64,000 nt of DNA from Nocardioides zhouii (GTDB lineage: Bacteria; Actinomycetota; Actinomycetes; Propionibacteriales; Nocardioidaceae): NCBI RefSeq assembly GCF_004137345.1, contig NZ_SDWV01000012.1, forward strand, positions 58,031 through 122,030. The letters are read 5' to 3'. Of this stretch, positions 35,206-43,498 are shown in pieces; positions within the stretch are counted from its first letter, which is position 1, and the number at the start of each line of letters is the position of its first letter. Both the position numbers and the translations under genes were made by a program. The notes beneath the pieces were generated by a model. It worked only from the letters and a program-made list of their open reading frames with translations, did no database searches and was not told where the DNA came from.

Positions 35206-36678
35206 CTACGGTGCGCGGTTGCCGCGTGCGTCCTCCTGCGCCACCAGCTCGTCGAGGTCCTTGAGCCGGTCGAGCCCGTTGACCGCGCGCGACATCCGGT
35301 GGTTGCCGGCGAACGTCTCCCGGTGCCGGTCGAGGAACCACCAGTAGCCGGCGGTGAACGGACACGCGTCCTCCCCCACCCGCACCTTCGGGTTGAAGCG
35401 GCACGACCCGCAGTGGTCGCTCATCGTGTTGATGTACGCACCGCCGGACGTGTACGGCTTCGTCATCATCACGCCGCCGTCCGCGTGCTGCGACATCCCG
35501 ACGATGTTGGGCACCATCACCCAGTCGTACCCGTCGACGAACGCGCGGTGGAACCAGTCGGTCACCTGCGTCGGCGACCACCCGCGCTGCAGGGCGTACG
35601 ACCCCAGCACCATCAGCCGCGGGATGTGGTGCACCCAGCCGTGCTCCGCGACCTGGCCGAGGGCGTGCGAGACGCAGCGGGCGTCCGTCGCGTCGGCGTC
35701 GAGATCCGTGAACCACTTCGGCATCTGCTCCCGCGCGCCGAGCGCGTTCTCGCGGCGGTACGCGTCGCCCTGGTGCCAGTAGGTGTGCCAGACGTAGTCG
35801 CGCCAGCCGATCACCTGCCGCACGAACCCCTCGACGCTCGCGATCGGCGCGCCACCGCTGCGGTACGCCGTCTCCGCGCGCTCGACGACCTCGAGCGGAT
35901 CGAGCAGACCGAGGTTCATCGGCGCACTGATCAGGCTGTGCGCCATCCACGGGTCGCCCTCGAGGATCGCGTCCTCGTGGGCGCCGAACTCCGGCAGCCG
36001 GTGCTCGACGAAGTGGTCCAGCGCCGCCAGCGCCTCGCGCCTCGTCGCGCTGAAGATGCGCGGTCCGTCGCGGCCGATGAACGACACGTCACCGTCGCGC
36101 TCCCACCGATCAAGGTCCTCGCGGACCTGCGCGTCGATGTCATCCTCGCTCGGCCACCACGGCTCGGTGACGCCGAGCGTCGCGGCGCCCTTCGGCGGGG
36201 GCTCGCGGTTGTCGTGGTCGAAGTTCCACTGGCCGCCGGCCGGCTCGCCGTCGTCCATGAGCACCCCGTGCGCGACCCGCGCGCGCCGGTAGAAGTCCTC
36301 CATCACCAGGCGCTTGCCGCGCCGGCCCTCGGCCCACCGCTCGAAGTCCTCGCGGGCCGTCGCGAACCCCCGCGGCGGCAGCACCGTGCAGCCGAGCCGC
36401 TCGACCAGACCGAGCGCGGCGTACGACGTCGGGTGCACGACCTCGACGTCATCGAGGTCGCGCACCACCTCGGCGTACGTCTCCGCCCGGACGTACGCCA
36501 GCCGGTCCCCGAAGTCGGCGGCGCGGTGCCGCATCGCGCTCAGCACGAGGTGCGCCTTGGCGCGATGGAAGCGACGCCGCTTGAAGACCGACAGCGCCTC
36601 GACCATGAGCAGCGGGCCGCGGTGGTCGTCGGCGAAGTGCCGGCCGAGCTGGTCGCCGAAGAGCCACCGGGTCGTCAT
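35206..36678 (-). CDS. phrB: FeS-type (6-4) photolyase / cryptochrome family protein
   Basis: A 490-residue photolyase-related protein of the FeS-BCP/CryPro class, which repairs (6-4) photoproducts with FAD and a 4Fe-4S cluster. The N-terminal alpha/beta domain (RWLFGDQLGRHF) is followed by the FAD-binding helical domain (GFVRQVIGWRDYVWHTYW; VPNIVGMSQHADGG). Candidate cluster cysteines are in DARCVSH, CGSCRFNP and ACPFTAGYW. ATG 36678 is the only reasonable start. No adjacent regulator is apparent. Confidence 0.92.
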   Translation of the reverse strand: MTTRWLFGDQLGRHFADDHRGPLLMVEALSVFKRRRFHRAKAHLVLSAMRHRAADFGDRLAYVRAETYAEVVRDLDDVEVVHPTSYAALGLVERLGCTVLPPRGFATAREDFERWAEGRRGKRLVMEDFYRRARVAHGVLMDDGEPAGGQWNFDHDNREPPPKGAATLGVTEPWWPSEDDIDAQVREDLDRWERDGDVSFIGRDGPRIFSATRREALAALDHFVEHRLPEFGAHEDAILEGDPWMAHSLISAPMNLGLLDPLEVVERAETAYRSGGAPIASVEGFVRQVIGWRDYVWHTYWHQGDAYRRENALGAREQMPKWFTDLDADATDARCVSHALGQVAEHGWVHHIPRLMVLGSYALQRGWSPTQVTDWFHRAFVDGYDWVMVPNIVGMSQHADGGVMMTKPYTSGGAYINTMSDHCGSCRFNPKVRVGEDACPFTAGYWWFLDRHRETFAGNHRMSRAVNGLDRLKDLDELVAQEDARGNRAP

Positions 36679-36712
36679 GCGGCCACCCTAGGTCGACGGG
36701 TGGAGCGAGACC

Positions 36713-37120
36713 TCACCCTTCGACACCGTCCGGCAGGACGGCGAGGTTGGAGGCGCGCGCGAGCCGAGCGTCGACGGTCAGGACGCGGGTGCCGAGCTGG
36801 TGGGCGAGCTCGACGTAGAAGGCGTCGGCAACCCTGAGGGACGCGGTCCTCTTCCACGCCCCCGCCACCAGGGGCGGGAGGTCGTGACGCTCGAGCGGGG
36901 TCCTCCCGAAAGTCGCCAGGGCACGGCCCGCCGCGGCCCGCGACAGGACGCCGGCCCGGTGGAGTCGGGCCAGGGCCGACGCAACCTCGAGGTCGACGTG
37001 CGCCGGCGCGTGCAGTCGACCACCGGCAAGCACTGCTGCGCTGGAGGACGCCGATGCGCCGGCGATGACCAGGTCCACCAGGATCGACGCATCGACCACC
37101 CAGCTCTCAGCCTCGGGCAC
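36713..37120 (-). CDS. PIN-domain toxin (VapC-like)
   Basis: A 135-residue PIN nuclease with acidic residues in WVVDASILVDLV, HVDLEVASAL, RVADAFYVELA and TVDARLA, the four-Asp/Glu Mg2+ site of VapC RNases. GTG 37120 has GAGGAG upstream and overlaps the antitoxin stop by 14 bases. The frame open to 37153 is an antisense-like extension. Toxin half of a type II toxin-antitoxin module. Confidence 0.88.
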   Translation of the reverse strand: MPEAESWVVDASILVDLVIAGASASSSAAVLAGGRLHAPAHVDLEVASALARLHRAGVLSRAAAGRALATFGRTPLERHDLPPLVAGAWKRTASLRVADAFYVELAHQLGTRVLTVDARLARASNLAVLPDGVEG

Positions 37121-37334
37121 CGAGCTCCTCACGAGCTCCGTCGATCGCCGCAAGGACGTCCTCGACCGCGATCGGCGTCGCGGGCGGCTTCGGCAGCGAC
37201 CTCAACCATGCATCTGTCGCGTCACCCGCCAACGCGTCCGCCAGGGCTTGCTGGGTCAGGGCCGACACATTGAGTCCTGCCTGACGCGCACGAGTCGCGA
37301 GGTCATCAGGGACATACACGTTGAGCCGCGCCAT
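37107..37334 (-). CDS. VapB-like antitoxin
   Basis: A 75-residue protein starting MARLNVYVPDDLATRARQAG, a ribbon-helix-helix DNA-binding N-terminus, with a Pro-rich hinge and an acidic C-terminal toxin-binding helix (VEDVLAAIDGAREEL). It precedes and overlaps the PIN toxin gene. An ATCTGTGGAC element lies at 37391-37400, about 57 bases upstream of ATG 37334. Confidence 0.87.
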   Translation of the reverse strand: MARLNVYVPDDLATRARQAGLNVSALTQQALADALAGDATDAWLRSLPKPPATPIAVEDVLAAIDGAREELGARG

Positions 37335-37407
37335 ACACACATGCTACACACTCACGCTGGCGCCCCCGCCGAAGCGATACCCCTGCCGCGATCTGTGGAC
37401 AGCCGGA

Positions 37408-37908
37408 CTAGCTCTGCTGAAGCCCCTTGACGTACGACGCCTGCCCGAGGTGCTGGAGGCAGTCACCGATGATGCTGACGAGCCGCTGGCCGGCCGTGAC
37501 GGGCGGGTCCCAGTTCTGGTCGACCTCCCGCTCGAGCTCTCGGTCGTCGACGGTCTCGAGGTAGCGGGCGGTCGCGAGGGTGACCTGGTGGTGGTAGGCG
37601 ACGAGCAGCTCGGGGTCGGTGATCCGGACGGCCTCGACCTGCTCGCTGGTGTGGCCGTAGCCGATGTCGTCGGTGCCGTTCGGCAGGCCGAAGCGCTCCT
37701 GCCAGTCCTCCCACACCTGCGGCGCCCCGGCGAGGTGGGCGATGTGGTCGTCCTGCACCCGCGCCAGGTGCCAGAGCAGCCAGGCGATGGGGTTGCCGGT
37801 GCCGCCCGGTCGGTGGTGGAGGGTCTCGTCGTCGAGCCCCTCGGCCACCCCGTCGTACAGCTCGGTGATGCGCCCGAAGGCCTCGGTCAGCACTCCGCGG
37901 GAGTCCAT
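37408..37908 (-). CDS. DinB/DUF664 family protein (mycothiol transferase-like)
   Basis: A 166-residue four-helix-bundle protein of the DinB_2 superfamily. The metal-ligand histidines are plausible in WLLWHLARVQDDHIAHL and the C-terminal QHLGQASYVKGL. Actinobacterial members include mycothiol S-transferases that detoxify electrophiles; this specificity is inferred. ATG 37908 lies 4 bases downstream of the preceding gene stop, so the two are co-transcribed. Confidence 0.87.
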   Translation of the reverse strand: MDSRGVLTEAFGRITELYDGVAEGLDDETLHHRPGGTGNPIAWLLWHLARVQDDHIAHLAGAPQVWEDWQERFGLPNGTDDIGYGHTSEQVEAVRITDPELLVAYHHQVTLATARYLETVDDRELEREVDQNWDPPVTAGQRLVSIIGDCLQHLGQASYVKGLQQS

Positions 37909-37912
37909 CAGG

Positions 37913-38152
37913 TCACTCGACCGGCGTCGCGGAGCTGACCTGCGGCGCGCTCGACTGCTCGTCCTTCATGCCGTCGATCTCCGCGAGGATGCGGGTCCGC
38001 TCGTCGTCGCTGAGCGTGACCTGCGCCTTCGCGAGCCCCTCGTCGAGCTGCTGGGCGATCGTGTCGTCCTCGGCGCTGTACTGGTACGAGCTCACCTGGT
38101 CGACCACGAGCTGGGCCGCCTCCGTCGCTGCCTGCTTCTTGTCGTCAGTCAT
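37913..38152 (-). CDS. small hypothetical protein
   Basis: A 79-residue acidic, probably helical protein (MTDDKKQAATEAAQLVVDQV; AEDDTIAQQLDEGLAKAQ) with a disordered Ser/Pro tail. No family is recognised. It is translated just ahead of the DinB gene (4-base gap), which suggests a functional link or simple co-expression. Confidence 0.65.
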   Translation of the reverse strand: MTDDKKQAATEAAQLVVDQVSSYQYSAEDDTIAQQLDEGLAKAQVTLSDDERTRILAEIDGMKDEQSSAPQVSSATPVE

Positions 38153-38205
38153 GCATTCCAACCTAATGACGCCCTCCGACGCCACAAGGTCCCTCGGGGT
38201 GGCCG

Positions 38206-39330
38206 CTACTCGGCGGTGGCCGTCCAGAACGCCTCGAGCATCGCGACCGCGGGGTCGGCGAGCCCGATCTGGCTGAGCAGGACCGCGACGGTGCCGCTGT
38301 CGGGATGGACGTACGCCGACGTGCCCGTCCCGCCGACCCAGCCGTAGCGCCCGATCACGTTCCACGGGGAGATCAGGTCGGTGTCGACCCCGCCGCCGAA
38401 CCCCCAGCCCTGACCGTCGAGGAAGAACCCGCCCAGCTCGCGGTGCTCCTTCGTTGTGTGATCGGTCATCATCTGGCGCACCGACTCGGGCTTCAGGATG
38501 TCTCCCCCGCCGTCGAGGAGCATCCGGCCGAACGCCAGCCAGTCGTCGACGGTCGTGACGAGTCCGCCGGACCCGGAGGCGAAGGCCGGCTCGGTGGTGA
38601 AGACGCCGTCGACCTCGTCGCTCACCTGGAGCACGCCGTCGTCGTCGCGGGAGTACAGCGTGGTGAAGCGGTCGAGCTTGTCGGCCGGCACGTGGAAGCC
38701 GCTGTCGACCATGCCGAGCGGTTCGAGCAGGCGCTCGGCCATCAGGTCAGCGAAGCCCTGCCCGGCCGCGCGCGCGAGCAGCACGGCGAGGACGTCGTAC
38801 GACGCGTTGTAGGTCCAGCCCTCGCCCGGCTGGTGCATCAGCGGGATCCCGCTGAGCCGCCTCATCCACTCGTCGGGCTCGGGCACCGCGTGGATGTCAC
38901 CGGCCGCCTGGCCCAGCTGCTCCATGAGCAGGCCGATGACCGGCGACTCCCAGGTGGCGAAGCCGTGCCCGGCCGTGCCGGTCAGCAGGTGGCGGGCGGT
39001 GATCGGGCGTACGGCCGGGACAGTGTCGTCGAGCGCGCTCCCTCGCTCGCGCAGCACGCGCGGCGCCGCGAGCTCGGGTAGCAGCTCAGCGACCGCAGCA
39101 TCGAGGTCGAGACGGCCGTCCTCGACCAGCACCATCGCCAGCGCCGCGGTCAGCGGCTTGGTGATCGACGCCCCGCGGAAGATCGAGTCGCGCCGCATCG
39201 GCGCCCCACTGGTGCCCTGAGCGCCGAGCGTCGTGACGCGTACGTCGTCACCGCGCGCGATGAGCGCGACCAGTCCGGGGACGGCACCGGAGTCGACGTA
39301 CGGGCGGAGGACATCACCGAGATCCGCCAC
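38206..39330 (-). CDS. serine hydrolase of the beta-lactamase/esterase EstB family
   Basis: A 374-residue class C-like serine hydrolase. The nucleophile motif SITK (SxxK) is at about residues 55-58, the second motif YNA at about 183, and a GGTGTSAYV strand lies near the C-terminus in place of KTG. It has no signal peptide, so a cytosolic esterase or peptidase role is more likely than antibiotic resistance. Confidence 0.88.
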   Translation of the reverse strand: MADLGDVLRPYVDSGAVPGLVALIARGDDVRVTTLGAQGTSGAPMRRDSIFRGASITKPLTAALAMVLVEDGRLDLDAAVAELLPELAAPRVLRERGSALDDTVPAVRPITARHLLTGTAGHGFATWESPVIGLLMEQLGQAAGDIHAVPEPDEWMRRLSGIPLMHQPGEGWTYNASYDVLAVLLARAAGQGFADLMAERLLEPLGMVDSGFHVPADKLDRFTTLYSRDDDGVLQVSDEVDGVFTTEPAFASGSGGLVTTVDDWLAFGRMLLDGGGDILKPESVRQMMTDHTTKEHRELGGFFLDGQGWGFGGGVDTDLISPWNVIGRYGWVGGTGTSAYVHPDSGTVAVLLSQIGLADPAVAMLEAFWTATAE

Positions 39331-39349
39331 CCCGAGAAGCCTCAGAACC

Positions 39350-39571
39350 TCAGAGGTGCTGCAGCTTGGCGTAGGGCGGCTTGATCCGCACCGACTGCTC
39401 GCCGAAGTCGACCGTGGCCGCGTGACTGTCGAGGTGCGTCACGACGCCGAGACCGTAGAGGTCGTGGCAGACGCGGTCGCCGACCTCGAAGACCTCAACC
39501 ACGGCCTCGACCTTGGGGGCGAAGGGGCTGCTGCTGGTGTGTCTGGGCTTTGAACCGTATGAGCTGGTCAT
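39350..39571 (-). CDS. small SH3-like hypothetical protein
   Basis: A 73-residue protein whose core VFEVGDRVCHDLYGLGVVTHL is a small beta-barrel of the type seen in CarD-like and helicase C-terminal modules. It probably contacts nucleic acid or polymerase. It stands alone upstream of the hydrolase gene, 19 bases apart, and the start is ATG 39571. Confidence 0.7.
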   Translation of the reverse strand: MTSSYGSKPRHTSSSPFAPKVEAVVEVFEVGDRVCHDLYGLGVVTHLDSHAATVDFGEQSVRIKPPYAKLQHL

Positions 39572-39656
39572 CGTCTGTCCATTATGCGCCCTTTCAGGTG
39601 AGATCGCCTCACTCAGGCCCAGATCTCTGCCTCCGCACCCCCACTACGCTCGCCAC

Positions 39657-40496
39657 ATGAGCACTCCCGACACCTCCCCGGTCGCCCTCGTGACGGGCGG
39701 TTCGTCCGGCATCGGCGAGAGCACCGCACGCGCCCTCCTGGTCCAGGGATTCACGGTGTACGCCGTCGCCCGCCGCGTCGACCGGATGGCCGCGCTGGCC
39801 TCGGAGGGCGTGCACACCTTCGCGATGGATGTCACCGACGACGCCTCGATGGTCGCCGGCATCGACCGGATCGTCGGGGAGCAGGGCCGCATCGACGTCC
39901 TGGTCAACAACGCCGGCTACGGGTCGTACGGCGCCGTCGAGGACGTGCCGATCGAGGAGGCGCGGCGCCAGTTCGAGGTCAACGTCTTCGGTCTCGCGCG
40001 CCTCGTCCAGCTCGTCACGCCGCACATGCGCGCGCAGAAGTCGGGCCGGATCATCAACATCTCCTCGATCGGCGGGAAGTTCTACGAGCCGTTCGGTGCG
40101 TGGTACCACGCGACCAAGTTCGCCGTGGAGGGCTTCAGCGACAGCCTCCGCATGGAGCTGCGGCCCTTCGGCATCAAGGTCGTCCTCATCGAGCCCGGCC
40201 CGATCCTCACCGAGTGGAACGAGATCGCTCGCGACTCGCTCCTCGAGCGCTCGGGTGATGGCGCGTACGCCGCCCACGCACGAAAGGCGCACGCCGTGCT
40301 GACGCGGTTCGACGAGCCGTCGCGGGCTTCGACGCCGGAAGAGGTGGCGGACAAGATCGTGAAGGCTGCGCTCGCGAAGCGTCCCGCTGCTCGCTACCCG
40401 GTGGGCAAGGGAGCACGGATGATCACCACCTCGCGCGACCTGCTCCCGGACCGGGTGTTCGACGAGGTCGTGAGCCGGACCTTCGGGACGCGCTGA
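39657..40496 (+). CDS. short-chain dehydrogenase/reductase
   Basis: A 279-residue SDR: TGGSSGIGESTARAL, NNAGYGSYGAVEDV, catalytic NISSIGG and YHATKFAVEGFSDSLRMEL. The extended C-terminus (GARMITTSRDLLPDRVFD) and Arg-rich second strand (VARRVDRM) fit an NADP-dependent retinol or lipid-like oxidoreductase. ATG 39657 begins directly at the Rossmann fold; the frame is open further upstream but without coding character. Confidence 0.9.
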   Translation: MSTPDTSPVALVTGGSSGIGESTARALLVQGFTVYAVARRVDRMAALASEGVHTFAMDVTDDASMVAGIDRIVGEQGRIDVLVNNAGYGSYGAVEDVPIEEARRQFEVNVFGLARLVQLVTPHMRAQKSGRIINISSIGGKFYEPFGAWYHATKFAVEGFSDSLRMELRPFGIKVVLIEPGPILTEWNEIARDSLLERSGDGAYAAHARKAHAVLTRFDEPSRASTPEEVADKIVKAALAKRPAARYPVGKGARMITTSRDLLPDRVFDEVVSRTFGTR

Positions 40497-40551
40497 CCAC
40501 AGAGTTCTTCGCGACCCGGCGCAGCTCGGTCTGGGCGGTGCGCGGCCGGCA

Positions 40552-41721
40552 TCAGGCGAATGCACGACATGCTCGGGCGAGGTTGAGGAGGAGCCCCCGC
40601 GCCGGCTCGTGCACCAGCGACGCCCACCGCGCCCAGACGTCGTAGTGCCCGTCGCGGACCAGCAACCTGCGTGCGTCGGCACGCGCAGCCGGCTGGAGGA
40701 TCGCGGCCGCTATGTGGGGAGCCTCGGACTGTTGGATCACGCCGTCGGCTGCTCGACGCAGGATGCGGAAGGCGGCTCGCGGGATCTCGTCACGGCCGGA
40801 CCGGAGCTGCGCGGTGACGCGCTCCAGGTCGGCGGGCGGCGTACCGATCCTGAGGAGGTCGATGCTGAGCACGTCGGTGGTCAGCTCGTAGTCGTCGCGC
40901 ATGAAGTCACGCTCCACCAGCCTGCCCTCGTCGAGCGCCTGCGTGACACGCGCCCATGGCTCCGATGCGCCGGACACCTCCCGAGCCACTCGCTCAGGCA
41001 CGGCCATCGGCGCGGTGTCGAACATCAACAGGTCGTCGACGCCGCTGGGCACCAACCGCCCCAGCACCCACCCCTCGTCACCGGCGGTCGTCCGGGCACC
41101 GAGGTCGAGCACCTCCAGCGACGTACGCGCGCCGGGATCATGGATGCGCAGGCGTCCGCCCGGGCGGCTCGCTACGACCTGGTAGCCGCCCAGCGGAGCT
41201 CCCGCCCAGGACCTCGCCAGGTCCGCGTGCTCGGCGAGCCGATCCGTGACGAGCTCGTCCGCGAACCGGGTGAGCCCACCCAGGTCGTGGAGAAGGAGCT
41301 GGTGGAAGAGCCACGATTCCGAGGCCACCCAGGCGGCGACCTTGACCGGGTCGCCCGCGTTGGCATGGCAGTCGGCGAGCTGGTCGGCGTGAAAGGTCTC
41401 GACGGCGTACTTCAGCGCGAGCCGCTGCATCCGGCCGGACTCCGTGGCCGGGTCCTCACAGCGAACGGCCTGGTACGCCATCCAGCGTGCCCCCACCCAT
41501 CCGGGGAGCTCGTCGCCGAGTGACGCGAGCTGGGTCAGCAGCACGTGGTGACGGCTCCGCTTGTTGAGCACAGGCACAGACGCGTGCAGGTGGAGTGCGC
41601 GGGCAGCGTCACCCGCCCGTTCGGCGGCATGGGACTGGTCGACCAGGTCGAAGTGGGCCGCGGTCATCTGGTCCGCGACGCGTGGCAGTCGGCGAAAGCC
41701 GGGAGTGGTGTTCCGAGACAT
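40552..41721 (-). CDS. hypothetical protein, alpha-helical
   Basis: A 389-residue, predominantly helical protein (for example DLVDQSHAAERAGDAARALHLHASV) in the N-terminal half and a mixed domain (about 190-280, GGRLRIHDPGARTSLEVLDL) after it. It has no membrane segment, catalytic motif or recognised family. ATG 41721 is used; a TTG 12 codons upstream is possible. It is divergent from the next gene, with two CTGTGGA elements in the shared promoter region. Confidence 0.65.
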   Translation of the reverse strand: MSRNTTPGFRRLPRVADQMTAAHFDLVDQSHAAERAGDAARALHLHASVPVLNKRSRHHVLLTQLASLGDELPGWVGARWMAYQAVRCEDPATESGRMQRLALKYAVETFHADQLADCHANAGDPVKVAAWVASESWLFHQLLLHDLGGLTRFADELVTDRLAEHADLARSWAGAPLGGYQVVASRPGGRLRIHDPGARTSLEVLDLGARTTAGDEGWVLGRLVPSGVDDLLMFDTAPMAVPERVAREVSGASEPWARVTQALDEGRLVERDFMRDDYELTTDVLSIDLLRIGTPPADLERVTAQLRSGRDEIPRAAFRILRRAADGVIQQSEAPHIAAAILQPAARADARRLLVRDGHYDVWARWASLVHEPARGLLLNLARACRAFA

Positions 41722-41841
41722 GCCTCCAGCCAAGATCCGTTCAACAGCTCGCCGCAAGCGGCACGGACCGATCTGTGGATGACCACGGGACCTGTGGAGA
41801 AGCGTTCGCCAGGTGCGACGATCGCGTGCAGGGTCGGTGCC

Positions 41842-42261
41842 ATGTTCGATCCAGTGCTCACCACCCAGTCACAGCTGGAGGACGCCTGGCGTGAGCTGAT
41901 GGGGCCGTGGAGCTACGGCGGCCACACCGTTTGGATGATCCTCATCGTCGACGACCGCCCGCTGCCCCACCTCACCGAGATCGTGGAGGCCGAGGATCCA
42001 CCTGACGCCGCCCACGCGGACGGCCTCGCCGAGATCCTCCTCATGCTTGACCGCGAGGTGGCGCCAGGCATGCGCGTCGCGTTCCTCCGGTCCCGCCCCG
42101 GCAAGGACATCGTCACGGACACCGACCGGGCATGGGCGACGAGCCTGTACGCCACCGCGCGCCGGGCTGGCGTGCCGTGCGAGGTGGTGCACCTCGCCAC
42201 GCGCGGGGCGATCCGTCCCCTGCCGGCCGACGTGGTTGGACTCCGCTCGGCATCCGGGTGA
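41842..42261 (+). CDS. hypothetical protein
   Basis: A 139-residue protein starting MFDPVLTTQSQLEDAWRELM, with an alternating beta/alpha pattern (WMILIVDDRPLPHL; MRVAFLRSRPG; VPCEVVHLATRGAIRPL) consistent with a single alpha/beta domain. The family is not recognised. ATCTGTGGAT (41771-41780) and CCTGTGGAGA (41791-41800), spaced two helical turns apart, lie 42 bases upstream. First of three co-directional genes. Confidence 0.65.
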   Translation: MFDPVLTTQSQLEDAWRELMGPWSYGGHTVWMILIVDDRPLPHLTEIVEAEDPPDAAHADGLAEILLMLDREVAPGMRVAFLRSRPGKDIVTDTDRAWATSLYATARRAGVPCEVVHLATRGAIRPLPADVVGLRSASG

Positions 42262-42299
42262 GCAACCGGCGCGCTACGCGGGTGCGAGACCATGGGCGT

Positions 42300-42866
42300 A
42301 TGGCGCTTTCCCTGGAAGAGGTCGAGGACCTGATCGACTCGTGGGAGCTCGACCCGCGCGTCGACACGGTCGTACCCGCCCACCAGCTGTTGGCGACGAT
42401 GGCCGTCGGCGACCCCGGTCGCATCGACGTGTTGCAGGTGATCGCGGACCATCAGTCGATGCGCGGTGACGTCGACGCCGCCTTGTCGACCCTCGACCAG
42501 GCAGGCGCCGCGACGGACGAGGAGAACGACGTCCTGCAGGCCATGCGCGTGTCGTACCTCATCGGAGCCGGCCGAGGCGAGGAGGCCGAGGCGCTCCTTC
42601 GCGAGCTCCGCCGCCGAGGGTCGAACCTTCCGCGCGAGGCCCTCGAACGAGTCGCCGAGACGCTCGAGGAGAGCGGACGTCTGCGCGAGGCGATGCGGTG
42701 GTTCACCCTGGGCCTGCGTGACCTGCACCCACTCGAGGACGTCCCGGACTTCGACGAGGAGCAGGCCCTCATCGGCCGTCGGCGCGTGCGCGTGGCACTC
42801 GAGCTGCCACCAGACCACTACGACGCGCTCGCGCTCGCCACCTTGGACCGGAGACGAGCCAGATGA
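42300..42866 (+). CDS. hypothetical helical-repeat (TPR-like) protein
   Basis: A 188-residue acidic protein made of paired helices (VLQVIADHQSMRGDVDAALSTL; EEAEALLRELRRRGSNLPREAL; LEESGRLREAMRWFTLGLRDL), the pattern of TPR-like repeats used for protein contacts. No enzyme motif is seen. Its stop overlaps the start of the kinase gene by ATGA, implying translational coupling. Confidence 0.7.
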   Translation: MALSLEEVEDLIDSWELDPRVDTVVPAHQLLATMAVGDPGRIDVLQVIADHQSMRGDVDAALSTLDQAGAATDEENDVLQAMRVSYLIGAGRGEEAEALLRELRRRGSNLPREALERVAETLEESGRLREAMRWFTLGLRDLHPLEDVPDFDEEQALIGRRRVRVALELPPDHYDALALATLDRRRAR

Positions 42867-43492
42867 CACCGTCCTCCACTCTGACGGATCGGGCTGTGTC
42901 GCTCCTGAGCGGCCCTGCGCGAGTGGTTCTCGGCATCACCGGTGCGCCAGGCGCCGGCAAGACGACGCTCACCGCGACGCTGCTCTCCGCGCTCGGCGAG
43001 CGTCTCGGCGAGGACGCCGTCGCCCACCTGCCGATGGACGGCTTCCACCTCGCCGACGTCCAGCTCGACCGGCTCGGGCGCCGCGACAGGAAGGGCGCGC
43101 CGGACACCTTCGACGTCGACGGATACGTCGCGGCGCTCCGGCGACTGAACGACGAGCCGGATCGGACCCTCTACGTCCCGGGCTTCGAGCGCAACCTCGA
43201 GCAGCCCATCGCCGCCGCGATCGCCATCCCGCCCGCTGCCCGGCTGGTGATCACGGAGGGCAACTACCTCCTGCTGCCCACCGCCGGCTGGGAGCGCGTA
43301 CGCCCACTGCTGGCCGAGGTGTGGTTCGTCGAGGTCGACGACGACGTACGCCGCGAGCGTCTGGTCAGCCGACACGAGCAGTTCGGGAAGACACCCGACG
43401 CTGCCCGCGACTGGGTGGACCACACAGACGAGCCCAACGCCCGGCTGGTCAGTGCTACGAGCAGCACCGCAGACCTCGTCGTCACCCTCTGA
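42863..43492 (+). CDS. nucleoside/nucleotide kinase family protein (uridine kinase-like)
   Basis: A 209-residue P-loop kinase: Walker A GAPGAGKTT at about residues 27-35, substrate-binding PMDGFHLADVQLDRLGRRDRKGAPDTFD, and VITEGNYLLL typical of the YggC/pantothenate- and uridine-kinase-like family. The preferred substrate may be a sugar, nucleoside or pantothenate-like compound; sequence alone does not decide. It is coupled to the preceding TPR-like gene. Confidence 0.88.
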   Translation: MTPSSTLTDRAVSLLSGPARVVLGITGAPGAGKTTLTATLLSALGERLGEDAVAHLPMDGFHLADVQLDRLGRRDRKGAPDTFDVDGYVAALRRLNDEPDRTLYVPGFERNLEQPIAAAIAIPPAARLVITEGNYLLLPTAGWERVRPLLAEVWFVEVDDDVRRERLVSRHEQFGKTPDAARDWVDHTDEPNARLVSATSSTADLVVTL

Positions 43493-43498
43493 CCGGCG

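Noticed and set aside
37408..38152. Third toxin-antitoxin pair
   Set aside because: The two closely spaced genes are DinB-like and an acidic unknown protein, with no toxin or DNA-binding motif.
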